Source: Myxococcus xanthus (lineage in GTDB: Bacteria; Myxococcota; Myxococcia; Myxococcales; Myxococcaceae). From it: 38,248 nt of DNA. The notes under the pieces are model-generated. The model saw only the letters and a program-made list of their open reading frames with translations, did not search any database and was not told where the DNA came from. Positions 1-7,864 of the stretch are shown piece by piece; positions within the stretch are counted from its first letter, which is position 1, and the number at the start of each line of letters is the position of its first letter. The stretch spans positions 1 through 38,248 of the forward strand of contig NZ_JABFNS010000090.1 in NCBI RefSeq assembly GCF_013116825.1, given 5' to 3'. The translations under genes were made by a program, and so were the position numbers.

Positions 1-7
1 ACCCCCC

Positions 8-1384
8 TTAGCGCGGCAGGCGGAGCCGGAACGTGGAGCCCGTGCCGACGACGCTCTCCACCTCGATGTCCCCCCCGTGCGCCCGGGCAATCCGGCGGGA
101 CACGGAGAGCCCCAGCCCCACGCCGGGGATGTCCTTCGCCGCGGTCCGGCTGCGCTTGAACGGCTCGAAGAGGGTGCCCAGGTCGTCGGGCGGAATCCCC
201 ACGCCTTCATCCGTCACGGACACCGACACGTCGCGCTCCGAGGACTCCAGCCGCAGCGACACCACCCCGCCCTCGGGCGAGTACTTGATGGCGTTGCTCA
301 CCAGGTTGGTGAGCACCTGCGCCAGCCGCGTCGAATCACACCGCCAGGGCACGGGCGAGTCTGGCACGGAGTACTCCAGCCGGTGATGCTCGCTCGACGG
401 CCGGTGGAGCTCCACCACCTCCTCCACCAACCCGCGCAAGTCACAGTCCTCCAGCCGCAGCTCCAGGTTCCCCGCCTCGATGCGCGTCCGGTCCAGCAGA
501 TCGCCCACCATGCGCTCCAACCGGTCCACCTGGTTGGAGATGCGCACCAGTGAATCCCGTACCTTCTCCGGCGGAGGCGCCGTCTTGGCCCGCAGCAGCA
601 TCTGCGCCGACAGCTTCAGCGCGTTGAGCGGCGTGCGCAGGTCGTGCGCCACGCCCGCGAGGAACTGGAGCTGCCGCGCGTCCTGACTGGCGACGGTCTC
701 CGCCATGTCGTTGAACTCCGCGCCAATCTCCTGGAGCTCCGGCGGCCCCGCGCGCGCCACCCGGGATTCACGCCGGCCTGACTTGAACGCACTCAACGCG
801 CGGCGGATGGCCACCAGCGGCCGGTAGATGCTCGTCTGCGCGATGGCGAGGAACAGCACCACGCCCGTCAGCACCAACACCGCGAGCAACGTTCCAATGA
901 GCCGCCCCATCCGCCTCACGGCGGTCGCCTCGTCGCGAGCCATGCGCGCCCGCGCGATGCTGGAGTCCATCACCGCCCGCGTCGCCTCCACCGCCTGCGC
1001 CAACCGCCGCCGCCGGTCCGGCTCCGGCGCGTTGAGGTAGGCCTCGACGCTCGCGCGGGACGCCGCCACCAGCCCGCGCTCCGCCTCCGTCTCCGTGTAC
1101 ATCTCGACATGGGCCAACCGCTCTGGCACCTCGCGCACCAGCGCGTCCACCCTGTCGGGCGGCCCGACGTCCGTGGGCCCGATGCCTTCCACTTCGTGAG
1201 CGTACTGGAGCAGCAGCAAGGTGAATTCCAGCTCGGCCGCCGCGCGCACCCGCTCCGCCGCGTCGATGAGGCTGGTGGTCTGCCGCTGCAGCAGGGTGGT
1301 CATCCAGAAGAGTCCACCCGCGGACCCCAGCCCCAGAACCGCAAGGAGTACCGCTCCAAGGGTGAGGAAGGTCCGCAACCGCAT
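8..1384 (-). CDS. HAMP-domain membrane sensor histidine kinase
   Basis: Predicted inner-membrane sensor kinase of 458 aa. It has one N-terminal membrane segment (about residues 5-28), a roughly 130-residue extracytoplasmic helical sensor, a second membrane segment (about 162-182) and a HAMP linker. A HisKA domain follows, with the H-box FLAGVAHDLRTPLNAL and probable phospho-acceptor His247. The HATPase_c domain shows the N box (around Asn364), the G1 box DEGVGIP (about 392-398), an F box LFEPF and the G2 box GVGLGL (421-426), so it looks catalytically intact. The ATG at 1384 is preferred over upstream in-frame starts because GGAGGG lies just before it and it places the membrane anchor at the N terminus. 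The stop is only 7 bases from the window edge, so a partner response regulator could lie outside; none is seen inside. The signal sensed cannot be read from sequence. Confidence 0.93.
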   Translation of the reverse strand: MRLRTFLTLGAVLLAVLGLGSAGGLFWMTTLLQRQTTSLIDAAERVRAAAELEFTLLLLQYAHEVEGIGPTDVGPPDRVDALVREVPERLAHVEMYTETEAERGLVAASRASVEAYLNAPEPDRRRRLAQAVEATRAVMDSSIARARMARDEATAVRRMGRLIGTLLAVLVLTGVVLFLAIAQTSIYRPLVAIRRALSAFKSGRRESRVARAGPPELQEIGAEFNDMAETVASQDARQLQFLAGVAHDLRTPLNALKLSAQMLLRAKTAPPPEKVRDSLVRISNQVDRLERMVGDLLDRTRIEAGNLELRLEDCDLRGLVEEVVELHRPSSEHHRLEYSVPDSPVPWRCDSTRLAQVLTNLVSNAIKYSPEGGVVSLRLESSERDVSVSVTDEGVGIPPDDLGTLFEPFKRSRTAAKDIPGVGLGLSVSRRIARAHGGDIEVESVVGTGSTFRLRLPR

Positions 1385-1614
1385 CACGCCCTCCAGGGGA
1401 AAGCACCACCCTACCTGATGCGTGGCGCGGACGGGCATCCCAACCCGCCCGCCCGCGAACGGCATCCACCAGCATCCATTACCCGCGCTGCACCCGCCCG
1501 CACCCGGATGTGCACTGCTTCACGGCATGGCAACCTGGTGGCGGGATATCGCCGCGCCAGGCCACATCCCCTCCGGGCCCGGGCATGCGTGCGGTACGCT
1601 GCGGGATTGGCCGC

Positions 1615-2031
1615 CTTCCCCCCCTCTGCATCCTGCGCGACGAAGTGAGTCTTCACGGGGTCCGGCATGGCTGCGGCGCAGGGCAGTGCGGCGCATGTAC
1701 GGTGCTGAGCAATGGCTCACCACTACGCGCCTGTGTCGCGCTTGCGGCGCTCCTGCGCGGCCAGAACCTCACCACCGTGGGAGGCCTTGCGCGCGCCGGA
1801 TGGGACACCGCCCCCGCGCGCCACAACGCCTTCGTGGCCGAGCAGTCCGGCCAGTGCGCCCGACTGCATCCCCGGCAGGGTGGTGACGGCGGCGACCCCG
1901 CTGAAGGAGAAGCCTCCCAGTGGCCCACTTCAGCCGCGCAGGCCAACGCCCTCTTCGACGCCACGGGGGCCAGGCTGCGGGAGCTGCCGCTGCCACCGAG
2001 GCGGCTGGCGGCGGCGCTCCAGACACGCTGA
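1615..2031 (+). pseudogene. Remnant of a molybdenum hydroxylase (isoquinoline 1-oxidoreductase-like), small-subunit and large-subunit pieces fused
   Basis: Translation from about 1615 gives LPPLCILRDE, then HGCGAGQCGACTV and LRACV, the plant-ferredoxin-like [2Fe-2S] domain of xanthine-dehydrogenase-type small subunits. At about 1858 the frame breaks: the second cluster motif (normally QCGYC-IPG) reads QCA in this frame, while CIPGRVVTAATPLKEKP continues in the +1-shifted frame. From about 1905 the first frame resumes with ANALFDATGARLRELPL, which resembles the extreme C terminus of the large molybdopterin subunit. So the small subunit is frameshifted, lacks its C-terminal [2Fe-2S] helical part, and is joined to the tail of the large subunit after loss of about 2 kb. 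No upstream start with a ribosome site is evident. The flanks (1385-1614 and 2032-2204) show nothing else recognisable. Family assignment is from motif memory. Confidence 0.72.
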
Positions 2032-2204
2032 GGCGGCGCCGAGGAGGCAAGCCCATGGCCCGCGCGCACGTCGACAACACTCGACGGAGGCCGCGCGCCA
2101 TGTGAATCTGCGCTCGAAGTGGAAGGGTGCGGCGATGAACGCCGCAGGAACTCGGATGGTCGGGCCGCCATCCCAGCCGGCAACGCAGCCGGCGGGATCC
2201 GCGT

Positions 2205-3617
2205 ATGTCGACGACCACGCCACCGGGGCAGCCTGCCCTTCCGCCCGAGGCCTGGGCCCCACTGCTTCGACTCTCCAGGCTCGCAGGCCGGCCGCTGGAG
2301 CGCTTCCTCCATATCGAAGCGGCCAGCGGCATCCTGCTCCTCGTGGCGGCGGCCATCGCGCTCCTGTGGGCGAACTCGCCCTGGGCGGAGAGCTACGCGC
2401 ACTTCTGGCACACGCCACTCGGCATCCGCGTCGGTGACTTCACCTTCGAGCGCAGCCTCGAATGGGTCGTCAACGACGGCTTGATGGCCATCTTCTTCTT
2501 CGTCGTGGGCATGGAGATTCGCCGCGAGGTCCATCAGGGCGAGCTGTCAGAGTTGCGGCGCGCCGCGCTCCCCGCCGCGGCGGCGCTGGGGGGCATGCTC
2601 GTTCCGGCGGGCCTGTACCTCCTCCTGGCGAATACCCCGGGCACCCGCTCGGGGTGGGGCGTGCCCATGGCCACGGACATCGCGTTCGCGGTGGGCATCC
2701 TCACGCTCCTCGGAAGCCGGGTGCCCCCCGCCCTGCGCGTGCTCCTGCTCGCGCTCGCAGTCATCGACGACCTGGGCGCCATCATCGTCATCGCGCTGTT
2801 CTACTCATCAGGCGTGGCCGTCACCGGGCTGCTCGTCGCGGCGCTGGGAATCGTGGGTGTCTTCGCGATGCAGCGGTTTGCCGTGCGCTCGAAGTGGGCC
2901 TACGTCGTTCCAGCGTTCGTCGCCTGGGCGGGCGTCTACGCCGCGGGGATTCATCCGACAATCGCGGGCGTCATCATCGGGCTCATCACGCCGGTGCGCA
3001 CCTGGCTCGGTCCGGAGGGATTCGTCACCGGCGCTCGGACCGAACTCGAACACATCGCCCAGGCGCAGCCGGGCGAGCTGTCCTCCCATCACCTGGCGGA
3101 GACCTTGCGCCGGGTCGACGCCGCGCGCCGTGAGGCCATGTCGCCTTCGGAGAGCCTGATTGCCACGCTGCATCCGTGGGTGGCGTTCGGCATCATGCCG
3201 GTGTTCGCGCTCGCGAACGCGGGGGTTTCGATTTCCAGTGAGCCGCTCGATGCCGCGTCGTGGACCGTGGCCCTCGCCACGGCCATCGGGCTCCTGGTGG
3301 GCAAGCCCCTGGGCGTGATTGGGGCCTGCTGGCTCGCACTGCGCCTGCGGCTCGCGACGTTGCCGAAGGGCCTGGGCATGCGGGAGCTGCTGGTGCTGGG
3401 GAGCACCGCGGGCATCGGCTTCACCATGGCCCTGTTCATCGCGCAGCTGGCCTTCACGGAGACGAAGCTGCTCGCCGCAGGGAAGCTGGGGGTGCTGGCC
3501 GCGAGCGGGGCCGCCGCCGTCATCGCGCTCGTTCTGGGACGGTGGTTGCTCACCACTTCGGCCCGGCCCGGCGCCGCGAGGTCCGTGGACGAGGCGGAGC
3601 GTTCGACGGCGCTGTAA
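2205..3617 (+). CDS. nhaA: Na+/H+ antiporter NhaA
   Basis: Inner-membrane antiporter that expels Na+ (or Li+) in exchange for protons, used for pH and sodium homeostasis. The 470-aa product has about a dozen hydrophobic segments. The N terminus shows the family blocks FLHIEAASGILLL and FFFVVGMEIRREV, then ATDIAFAVG with Asp158 and the ion-binding pair VIDDLGAI (Asp188-Asp189), equivalent to Asp133 and Asp163-Asp164 of E. coli NhaA. LVGKPLGV late in the protein carries the conserved lysine. It is longer than E. coli NhaA (388 aa), mainly through a polar N-terminal lead of about 30 residues and a C-terminal tail after the last membrane segment. The ribosome site is weak, so the ATG at 2205 is the best rather than a certain start. 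It stands alone between the pseudogene and the hydrolase gene. Confidence 0.95.
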   Translation: MSTTTPPGQPALPPEAWAPLLRLSRLAGRPLERFLHIEAASGILLLVAAAIALLWANSPWAESYAHFWHTPLGIRVGDFTFERSLEWVVNDGLMAIFFFVVGMEIRREVHQGELSELRRAALPAAAALGGMLVPAGLYLLLANTPGTRSGWGVPMATDIAFAVGILTLLGSRVPPALRVLLLALAVIDDLGAIIVIALFYSSGVAVTGLLVAALGIVGVFAMQRFAVRSKWAYVVPAFVAWAGVYAAGIHPTIAGVIIGLITPVRTWLGPEGFVTGARTELEHIAQAQPGELSSHHLAETLRRVDAARREAMSPSESLIATLHPWVAFGIMPVFALANAGVSISSEPLDAASWTVALATAIGLLVGKPLGVIGACWLALRLRLATLPKGLGMRELLVLGSTAGIGFTMALFIAQLAFTETKLLAAGKLGVLAASGAAAVIALVLGRWLLTTSARPGAARSVDEAERSTAL

Positions 3618-3835
3618 CGCCGCCCAGCCCGGGGGGCCGCCACGTCCATGACGCCAACGACGTCACTGGGACGCAGGCGGGCCTCCGGTTCCCACCGATG
3701 TCGCTGGAGCCATCATCATCGAGGTGCGCTGGCCCGAGCTCGCGCACCTGGACACCTCCTGGCGACGCCTCCAGGGCTCGGGCACTATCCCGGTCACGAG
3801 CCCCGATGGCTCGTCGAACGCTGCGGGAGCCAGTG

Positions 3836-4684
3836 ATGCGGACATCGATGAAATACATGGGGCTGTTGTTGCTCGTCCTGGGGGGCGCGTGCGCGAGCAC
3901 CCGGCCCGCCGTGACCGAGCCCGTGCCTCCCCACCAGATATTCACCATCGAGTCCGCGAAGCTGAAGGAGCTCCGCCACATCACCGTCTACCTGCCGCCG
4001 GGCTACACGACCTCTGCGGAGAGCCGCTTCCCGGTGCTCTACATGCCCGATGGCGGCCTGAAGGAGGACTTCCCACACCTGGCCACCACCGTCGACACGG
4101 CCATCCGCGCGGGCGAGCTGCGGCCCCTCATCCTCGTGGGAATCGAAAACACCGTGCGGCGACGGGACATGACGGGCCCGACCACGGTGGCGTCGGACCT
4201 GGAGGTCGCCCCCGTCACGGGAGGCTCAGCGACGTTCCGCGCCTTCATCCACGAAGAGCTGATGCCGGAGGTGGAGCGCCGCTACCGGGTGACGCAGGAG
4301 CGGGCCATCATCGGCGAGTCGCTCGCGGGCTACTTCATCGTGGAGACGTTCTTCCTCCAGCCGGACCTGTTCGACACCTACCTCGCGCTGAGCCCCAGCC
4401 TGTGGTGGAACGCGGAGTCGTTGGTGAAGGGGGCGGGTGAATGGTTCGCGGCACGGCCGGACCTGCGCGCGGGACTTTATGTGTCCTCCGCCAATGAAAC
4501 GAACGACATCGTCCCCGCCGTGGCGAAGCTCCAGGACGTCCTCCGAGCCAGCGCGCCCGCGGGCCTGAAGTGGGAAGTCGAACCCCGGCCCGACTTGCGC
4601 CATGACAACATCTACCGGAAGAGCTCGCCCAGCGTGCTGCGCAAGTGGCTGCCTCCCGTGGTGGCCGCCGAAGACGCGCCCTGA
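3836..4684 (+). CDS. Secreted esterase-like alpha/beta hydrolase (putative esterase, PF00756 type)
   Basis: Predicted exported serine hydrolase of 282 aa. The N terminus has a hydrophobic signal (about residues 8-18) ending in LGGACAS, which could be a non-canonical lipobox with Cys19 or a normal signal peptide. The hydrolase core reads ITVYLPPGY, FPVLYMPDGG, then the nucleophile elbow GESLAG (Ser162), with His256 in LRHDN as the likely catalytic histidine; this is the layout of the Fes/IroE/esterase D group. The substrate cannot be inferred. The ATG at 3836 follows GGGAG by 6 bases; a much longer in-frame reading frame starts far upstream inside nhaA, but its extra sequence is a shadow of nhaA. 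The 218 bases between nhaA and this gene hold nothing recognisable. It ends facing the VOC gene across a hairpin. Confidence 0.85.
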   Translation: MRTSMKYMGLLLLVLGGACASTRPAVTEPVPPHQIFTIESAKLKELRHITVYLPPGYTTSAESRFPVLYMPDGGLKEDFPHLATTVDTAIRAGELRPLILVGIENTVRRRDMTGPTTVASDLEVAPVTGGSATFRAFIHEELMPEVERRYRVTQERAIIGESLAGYFIVETFFLQPDLFDTYLALSPSLWWNAESLVKGAGEWFAARPDLRAGLYVSSANETNDIVPAVAKLQDVLRASAPAGLKWEVEPRPDLRHDNIYRKSSPSVLRKWLPPVVAAEDAP

Positions 4685-4699
4685 CACTGCGCCCGCGCG

Positions 4700-4728
4700 C
4701 CGCGCGGAAGCCCAGGGCTTCCACGCGG
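4700..4728. terminator. Hairpin between convergent genes, candidate bidirectional terminator
   Basis: In the 61-base gap between two convergent stop codons lies a two-part stem: CCGCG, a C/A mismatch, GGAAGC, loop CCAGG, GCTTCC, CGCGG. Eleven pairs flank one mismatch. There is no clear U-run on either side, so intrinsic termination is inferred from position and stem strength rather than from a full terminator signature. Confidence 0.5.
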
Positions 4729-4745
4729 CACGCCACGTCCGCTGA

Positions 4746-5165
4746 CTACTGCGGAGGCATCTGATTCGGGTCCATCCAGGCCACCTCCCAGTGGTGACCG
4801 TCCGGGTCGTAGAAGCTCCCGCCGTACATGAAGCCCATGTCCATGGTGTCCGCAGCGGGCGAACCACCGTTCGCCAGCGCGGTCTTCACCAGCGCATCGA
4901 CATCCTCACGGCTGGTCGCGGACAGCGCATAGGTGCCCGCGGTGGTCTGGTGCGCGTCGTGCAGGGGCTTCTTGATGAAGTCCTTGAAGCGGGTATGCGT
5001 GAGGAGCATCACGAACGCGTCCTCGCCCACCACCATGCAGGTGGCGTGCTCGTCGGTGAAGTCCTTGTTGAACTCGAAGCCCAGCTTCGTGAAGAAGTCC
5101 ACCGACCGCTTCAGGTCAGCCACGGGCAGGTTGAGGAAGAGCTTACGGGGACGGCTGACCTTCAT
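4746..5165 (-). CDS. VOC-family (glyoxalase/bleomycin-resistance-like) protein
   Basis: A 139-aa vicinal-oxygen-chelate fold protein. It opens with the beta strand KLFLNLPVADLKRSVDFFTKLGFEF and closes with SFYDPDGHHWEVAWMD, the typical first and last blocks of the fold; GHHWEV supplies the usual C-terminal metal-type glutamate. Proteins of this PhnB/glyoxalase-like size are often annotated as lactoylglutathione lyase relatives, but the substrate is unknown. The ATG at 5165 is chosen because GGAGG sits 6 bases upstream; an in-frame start 20 codons earlier lacks homologous sequence. It lies 93 bases downstream of the ECF sigma factor gene on the same strand, so co-transcription is plausible and it may belong to that regulon. 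Confidence 0.88.
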   Translation of the reverse strand: MKVSRPRKLFLNLPVADLKRSVDFFTKLGFEFNKDFTDEHATCMVVGEDAFVMLLTHTRFKDFIKKPLHDAHQTTAGTYALSATSREDVDALVKTALANGGSPAADTMDMGFMYGGSFYDPDGHHWEVAWMDPNQMPPQ

Positions 5166-5213
5166 GTTCGCCTCCAGGACGGGTGGGTGACGAAGGCTTT
5201 GACTCCCGAGGCG

Positions 5214-5230
5214 GACCGAAATCATCGGTC
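5214..5230. promoter_or_regulatory. Short perfect inverted repeat between the sigma-factor and VOC genes
   Basis: GACCGA, 5-base spacer, TCGGTC: a 6-bp perfect dyad centred about 57 bases upstream of the VOC start. It could be a protein-binding site or a small RNA hairpin; no known consensus is claimed. Confidence 0.3.
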
Positions 5231-5258
5231 TATTTTCAGGAAGCCTCTCCGCCCCCGC

Positions 5259-6260
5259 CTACCGAGGGAGCTCCGTGGGAAGGCCGAACCGCGGGAACAA
5301 CGCCTCCGTATCGAGGAAATGGGTCATCGCCGCGATGCGCCCACCGGACAGCTCCAGGACGATGAGTGACCACGGCTTGAAGGGCCCGCCGTCACTGCTC
5401 GCGTGGTACTGGCCATAGGCCGGTGAGCCACAGGCCTCGGTCCGCACCAGCCGGGAGTCCCTGCAGACCGCCCCTCGCCCGAGGAACCAGCCGAGGATGG
5501 ACGCGTGCCCCTGGAGCCACAGCGTGTAGGGGGGCATGGAGAGTGTGACTTCCTCGTGGAGAATCGCGGTGAAGGCGTCCATGTCGTAGCGCTCGAACGC
5601 ATCCACGTAACGATTCAGCAGCGCCGCCTGCGCGTCGGACTGAGGCCCCCGGAACTCGGAGTCTTCCAGCCGCAGGCCCGACACAGTCGCCCGGGCACGC
5701 TGGAGCGCGCTGTTCACCGAGGCGACCGACGTCTCCAGCGTCTCGGCGATCTCCGTGGCTGGCCTGCCCAGGACCTCGGCCAGCAGCAGCACCGCGCGCT
5801 GCTTGGGGGGCAGGTGTTGAAGCGCCGCCAGGAACGCGAGGCGGATGCTCTGACGCAGCGACGCCTGCTCGGAGGGGTCCACGTCCGACGGCACCGCCAG
5901 CGCGTCCGGAATGGGCTCAATCCAACTGCTCGCCGGCAGCGGCGTCAGCGGCCCGTCGATGGAGTACGCGGGCCCCAGCTCCATCGGCCGCGCGCGGCGC
6001 CCGCTCGCCGACAAGGCGTCCAGGCATACGCGGGTGGCGATGGAGTACAGCCAGGTCCGTGGAGACGCACGGCCCTCGAACCGGTCCATCGCCCGCCAGG
6101 CGCGCACCATCGTCTCCTGGACGGCGTCATCCGCCTCCGAGACAGAACCCAGCATGCGATAGCAATGGCCCATGAGCGCCGAGCGGTGCGCCTCGAAGCC
6201 GAATGCCTGCTTCCCAGAATCCGGAAGGTCCTTCATCACCGGGCGGTCTATCAGGCCCAT
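5259..6260 (-). CDS. ECF-like sigma factor with C-terminal SnoaL-like domain (SigX5/TIGR02960 type)
   Basis: RNA polymerase sigma-70-family factor of up to 333 aa. Region 2 spans about residues 22-90 ([20 protein letters not shown], then [16 protein letters not shown]). A linker of about 45 residues carries the SWIEPIPD motif typical of the SigX5 subgroup. Region 4 spans about 138-192 ([16 protein letters not shown], then [21 protein letters not shown]). A NTF2/SnoaL-like domain fills about 210-325 ([15 protein letters not shown], then [10 protein letters not shown]). In this group the tail is thought to act in place of a separate anti-sigma factor. The start is uncertain: ATG at 6260 or at 6236, neither with a strong ribosome site. 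No anti-sigma gene is adjacent; the downstream partner is the VOC gene. The SigX5 label is from family knowledge. Confidence 0.9.
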   Translation of the reverse strand: MGLIDRPVMKDLPDSGKQAFGFEAHRSALMGHCYRMLGSVSEADDAVQETMVRAWRAMDRFEGRASPRTWLYSIATRVCLDALSASGRRARPMELGPAYSIDGPLTPLPASSWIEPIPDALAVPSDVDPSEQASLRQSIRLAFLAALQHLPPKQRAVLLLAEVLGRPATEIAETLETSVASVNSALQRARATVSGLRLEDSEFRGPQSDAQAALLNRYVDAFERYDMDAFTAILHEEVTLSMPPYTLWLQGHASILGWFLGRGAVCRDSRLVRTEACGSPAYGQYHASSDGGPFKPWSLIVLELSGGRIAAMTHFLDTEALFPRFGLPTELPR

Positions 6261-6408
6261 CAGGTCATGTCAGGAGCTCGGACAGGCGGCCCCACCCCGA
6301 TGTCCATCCACGCGCGGATGCGCTCCCCCAATGCACGCTGAGGACCTGCCACGGGCTCCAGGCCAGGACCTGCGTTCCCCACCAGGACGTCCCCGGCCGC
6401 GTGGTATC

Positions 6409-7659
6409 TCATTCGCGCTCCAGCTCTCTCAGGACGGCCTCCGCGGCGCGGCGGCCCGACACCAGCGCGCCGTCGATGGAGGCATTGTCCCGGTGGTCTC
6501 CACACACGAACAGTCCTGGTGACAGCCGCACCGGCCGGCGAGGCGGCTCCAACACCTCCGGAGGCTGCGCGGGTAGCGCGAGCGGAATCGCATAGGTGCG
6601 CAGGTGCCGCCATGCGGACACGGCCGGACCGAACCAGCCCGTCAGCTCCGCCAACACCTCGGCTTGCAGCGTGGCCAGGTCCGGCGTGGCGCCGACAACG
6701 GACACGGACACGAGCGCCTGTCCCCGCGGCGCATACGCCGGTGACACCTCGCTCATCACGGCCACGTTGTTCACCCGGCCCCGGCCCTCGCCATTGAGCA
6801 GCAGCCAGGGGCCTTCCACGGGCGGCTCCGGCGCGGCGAAGTAGAGGCACGTCACCCGGTTCATCACCGGTGGCACCATGCCCGGCAGCAGCCCCACCGC
6901 GCTCGCCGGGTCCGTGGCCACCACCACCGCCTTGGCGCCAATCAACTCCCCGTCCGTCAGACGCACGCGGTGTCCCCACACCTCCGCCACCGGCGCGCGC
7001 ATCCGCAGCAGGCCCGACGGAAGGCGCGCCGACAGCTGCGCTGGAATGGCGCCCATCCCCAACTCCGGAACCGCCGCGTATCCGGATGAGAACATGCGGA
7101 AGACGAACTCCAGGAAGCGGCTGGACGTGGTCAGCTCCCGCTCCAGGAAGATGCCGGCGAAGAAGGGGCGCAGGAACGACTCACGCAGGGCCTCCGTGAA
7201 GCCCAGTTCGTCCAGGTAGCGCCGCGACGTGCGGGACGGCCGCTGCCACACGTCCTCCACTTCGCCGGAGAGCGCCAGCTGCCGCAGCTCCAGGATGCGC
7301 AGCTTGTCCCCGAACGTCCCCACGGGAGCAAACAGGTGCCCCAGCGCCTCCAAGGGGCGGCGCAGCGGGTCCGCGACCGTGTGCCACTTGCCGCCCCGCC
7401 ACACCTTCGCGCCGGGGACGAACCTGCGCAACGTCAGCGCCTCCAGGTCCAACGTGCGCCGGCCCTCCGGATACGCGGACAGGTACACCTGGAAGCCTCT
7501 GTCTAGCAGGAAGCCCTCATGGACATCCGTGCGAACCCTGCCCCCCGGTGCGTCACTTCCCTCTAGCAACAACACCTTCACCCGTGACGCGACGAGCGCC
7601 CGCGCGCACGCCAACCCCGCGAGCCCTGCCCCGACGACGATGACCTCCGGATTCGCCAC
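6409..7659 (-). CDS. FAD-dependent amine oxidase / protoporphyrinogen-oxidase-like flavoprotein
   Basis: Predicted 416-aa flavoenzyme. The N terminus carries the dinucleotide-binding motif VIVVGAGLAGLACARAL followed by an acidic strand end (LLLEGSDAPGGRVRTD), the standard FAD-binding start of monoamine-oxidase, phytoene-desaturase and protoporphyrinogen-oxidase families. The C terminus has LFVCGDHRDNASIDGALVSG, the second FAD-contact block. Length fits the superfamily; the substrate (amine, porphyrin or carotenoid-like) is undetermined. The GTG at 7659 is preferred because GGAG lies about 8 bases upstream and the Rossmann motif begins at once; a longer open frame runs on to 8265, but that extra part is antisense to aroF. 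The 148 bases between this gene and the sigma-factor gene hold nothing recognisable. It is divergent from aroF, with a 205-base shared region. Confidence 0.88.
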   Translation of the reverse strand: MANPEVIVVGAGLAGLACARALVASRVKVLLLEGSDAPGGRVRTDVHEGFLLDRGFQVYLSAYPEGRRTLDLEALTLRRFVPGAKVWRGGKWHTVADPLRRPLEALGHLFAPVGTFGDKLRILELRQLALSGEVEDVWQRPSRTSRRYLDELGFTEALRESFLRPFFAGIFLERELTTSSRFLEFVFRMFSSGYAAVPELGMGAIPAQLSARLPSGLLRMRAPVAEVWGHRVRLTDGELIGAKAVVVATDPASAVGLLPGMVPPVMNRVTCLYFAAPEPPVEGPWLLLNGEGRGRVNNVAVMSEVSPAYAPRGQALVSVSVVGATPDLATLQAEVLAELTGWFGPAVSAWRHLRTYAIPLALPAQPPEVLEPPRRPVRLSPGLFVCGDHRDNASIDGALVSGRRAAEAVLRELERE

Positions 7660-7694
7660 GCACGCGCCTCCACACTTCCTGCTCAAGAAAAGCG

Positions 7695-7719
7695 CCCACG
7701 CTCGCTTGATAAGCGTGGG
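7695..7719 (+). promoter_or_regulatory. Hairpin 1 in the aroF-trp upstream region
   Basis: CCCACGCT, 9-base loop, AGCGTGGG: a perfect 8-bp stem, which can be lengthened by GCG/CGC pairs beyond a 3-base bulge. It lies 146-170 bases upstream of aroF and 36 bases upstream of the divergent flavoprotein start, so it could be an operator serving either gene or an RNA stem. Confidence 0.4.
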
Positions 7720-7742
7720 AGGCGCAAGGGAGACTCGGAAGC

Positions 7743-7804
7743 GGTTGCGGGCAACAGACACTTGATGCAGAAACACCACTGTTGCCCGTCCCACCCATGC
7801 AACC
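7743..7804 (+). promoter_or_regulatory. Hairpin 2 in the aroF-trp leader: 10-bp stem with an outer extension
   Basis: CGGGCAACAG (7748-7757) and CTGTTGCCCG (7779-7788) are perfect inverted repeats around a 21-base loop. Just outside, GGTTG (7743-7747) can pair with CAACC (7800-7804). Ten perfect pairs in a gap of only 205 bases are unlikely to be chance. It may be a tryptophan-responsive leader element or an operator. There is no U-run and no Trp-rich leader peptide, so classical ribosome-mediated attenuation is not supported. Confidence 0.5.
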
Positions 7805-7808
7805 AAGC

Positions 7809-7825
7809 GCCGGAATGCTCCCGGC
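7809..7825 (+). promoter_or_regulatory. Hairpin 3 in the aroF-trp leader
   Basis: GCCGG, 7-base loop, CCGGC: a short 5-bp stem between hairpin 2 and the aroF start. It is weak alone but fits a structured leader. Confidence 0.25.
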
Positions 7826-7864
7826 CCACAACACCCCTCGGAGCGAGAGAAAGCAGGCAGCCCC

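Noticed and set aside
3618-3835. Possible small gene between nhaA and the hydrolase
   Set aside because: Frames here are either continuations of overlapping shadows or lack a start with a ribosome site; no recognisable protein sequence.
7660-7864. Tryptophan leader peptide upstream of aroF
   Set aside because: The only short frame here (from 7762) is rich in Cys, His and Pro, with no Trp codons.
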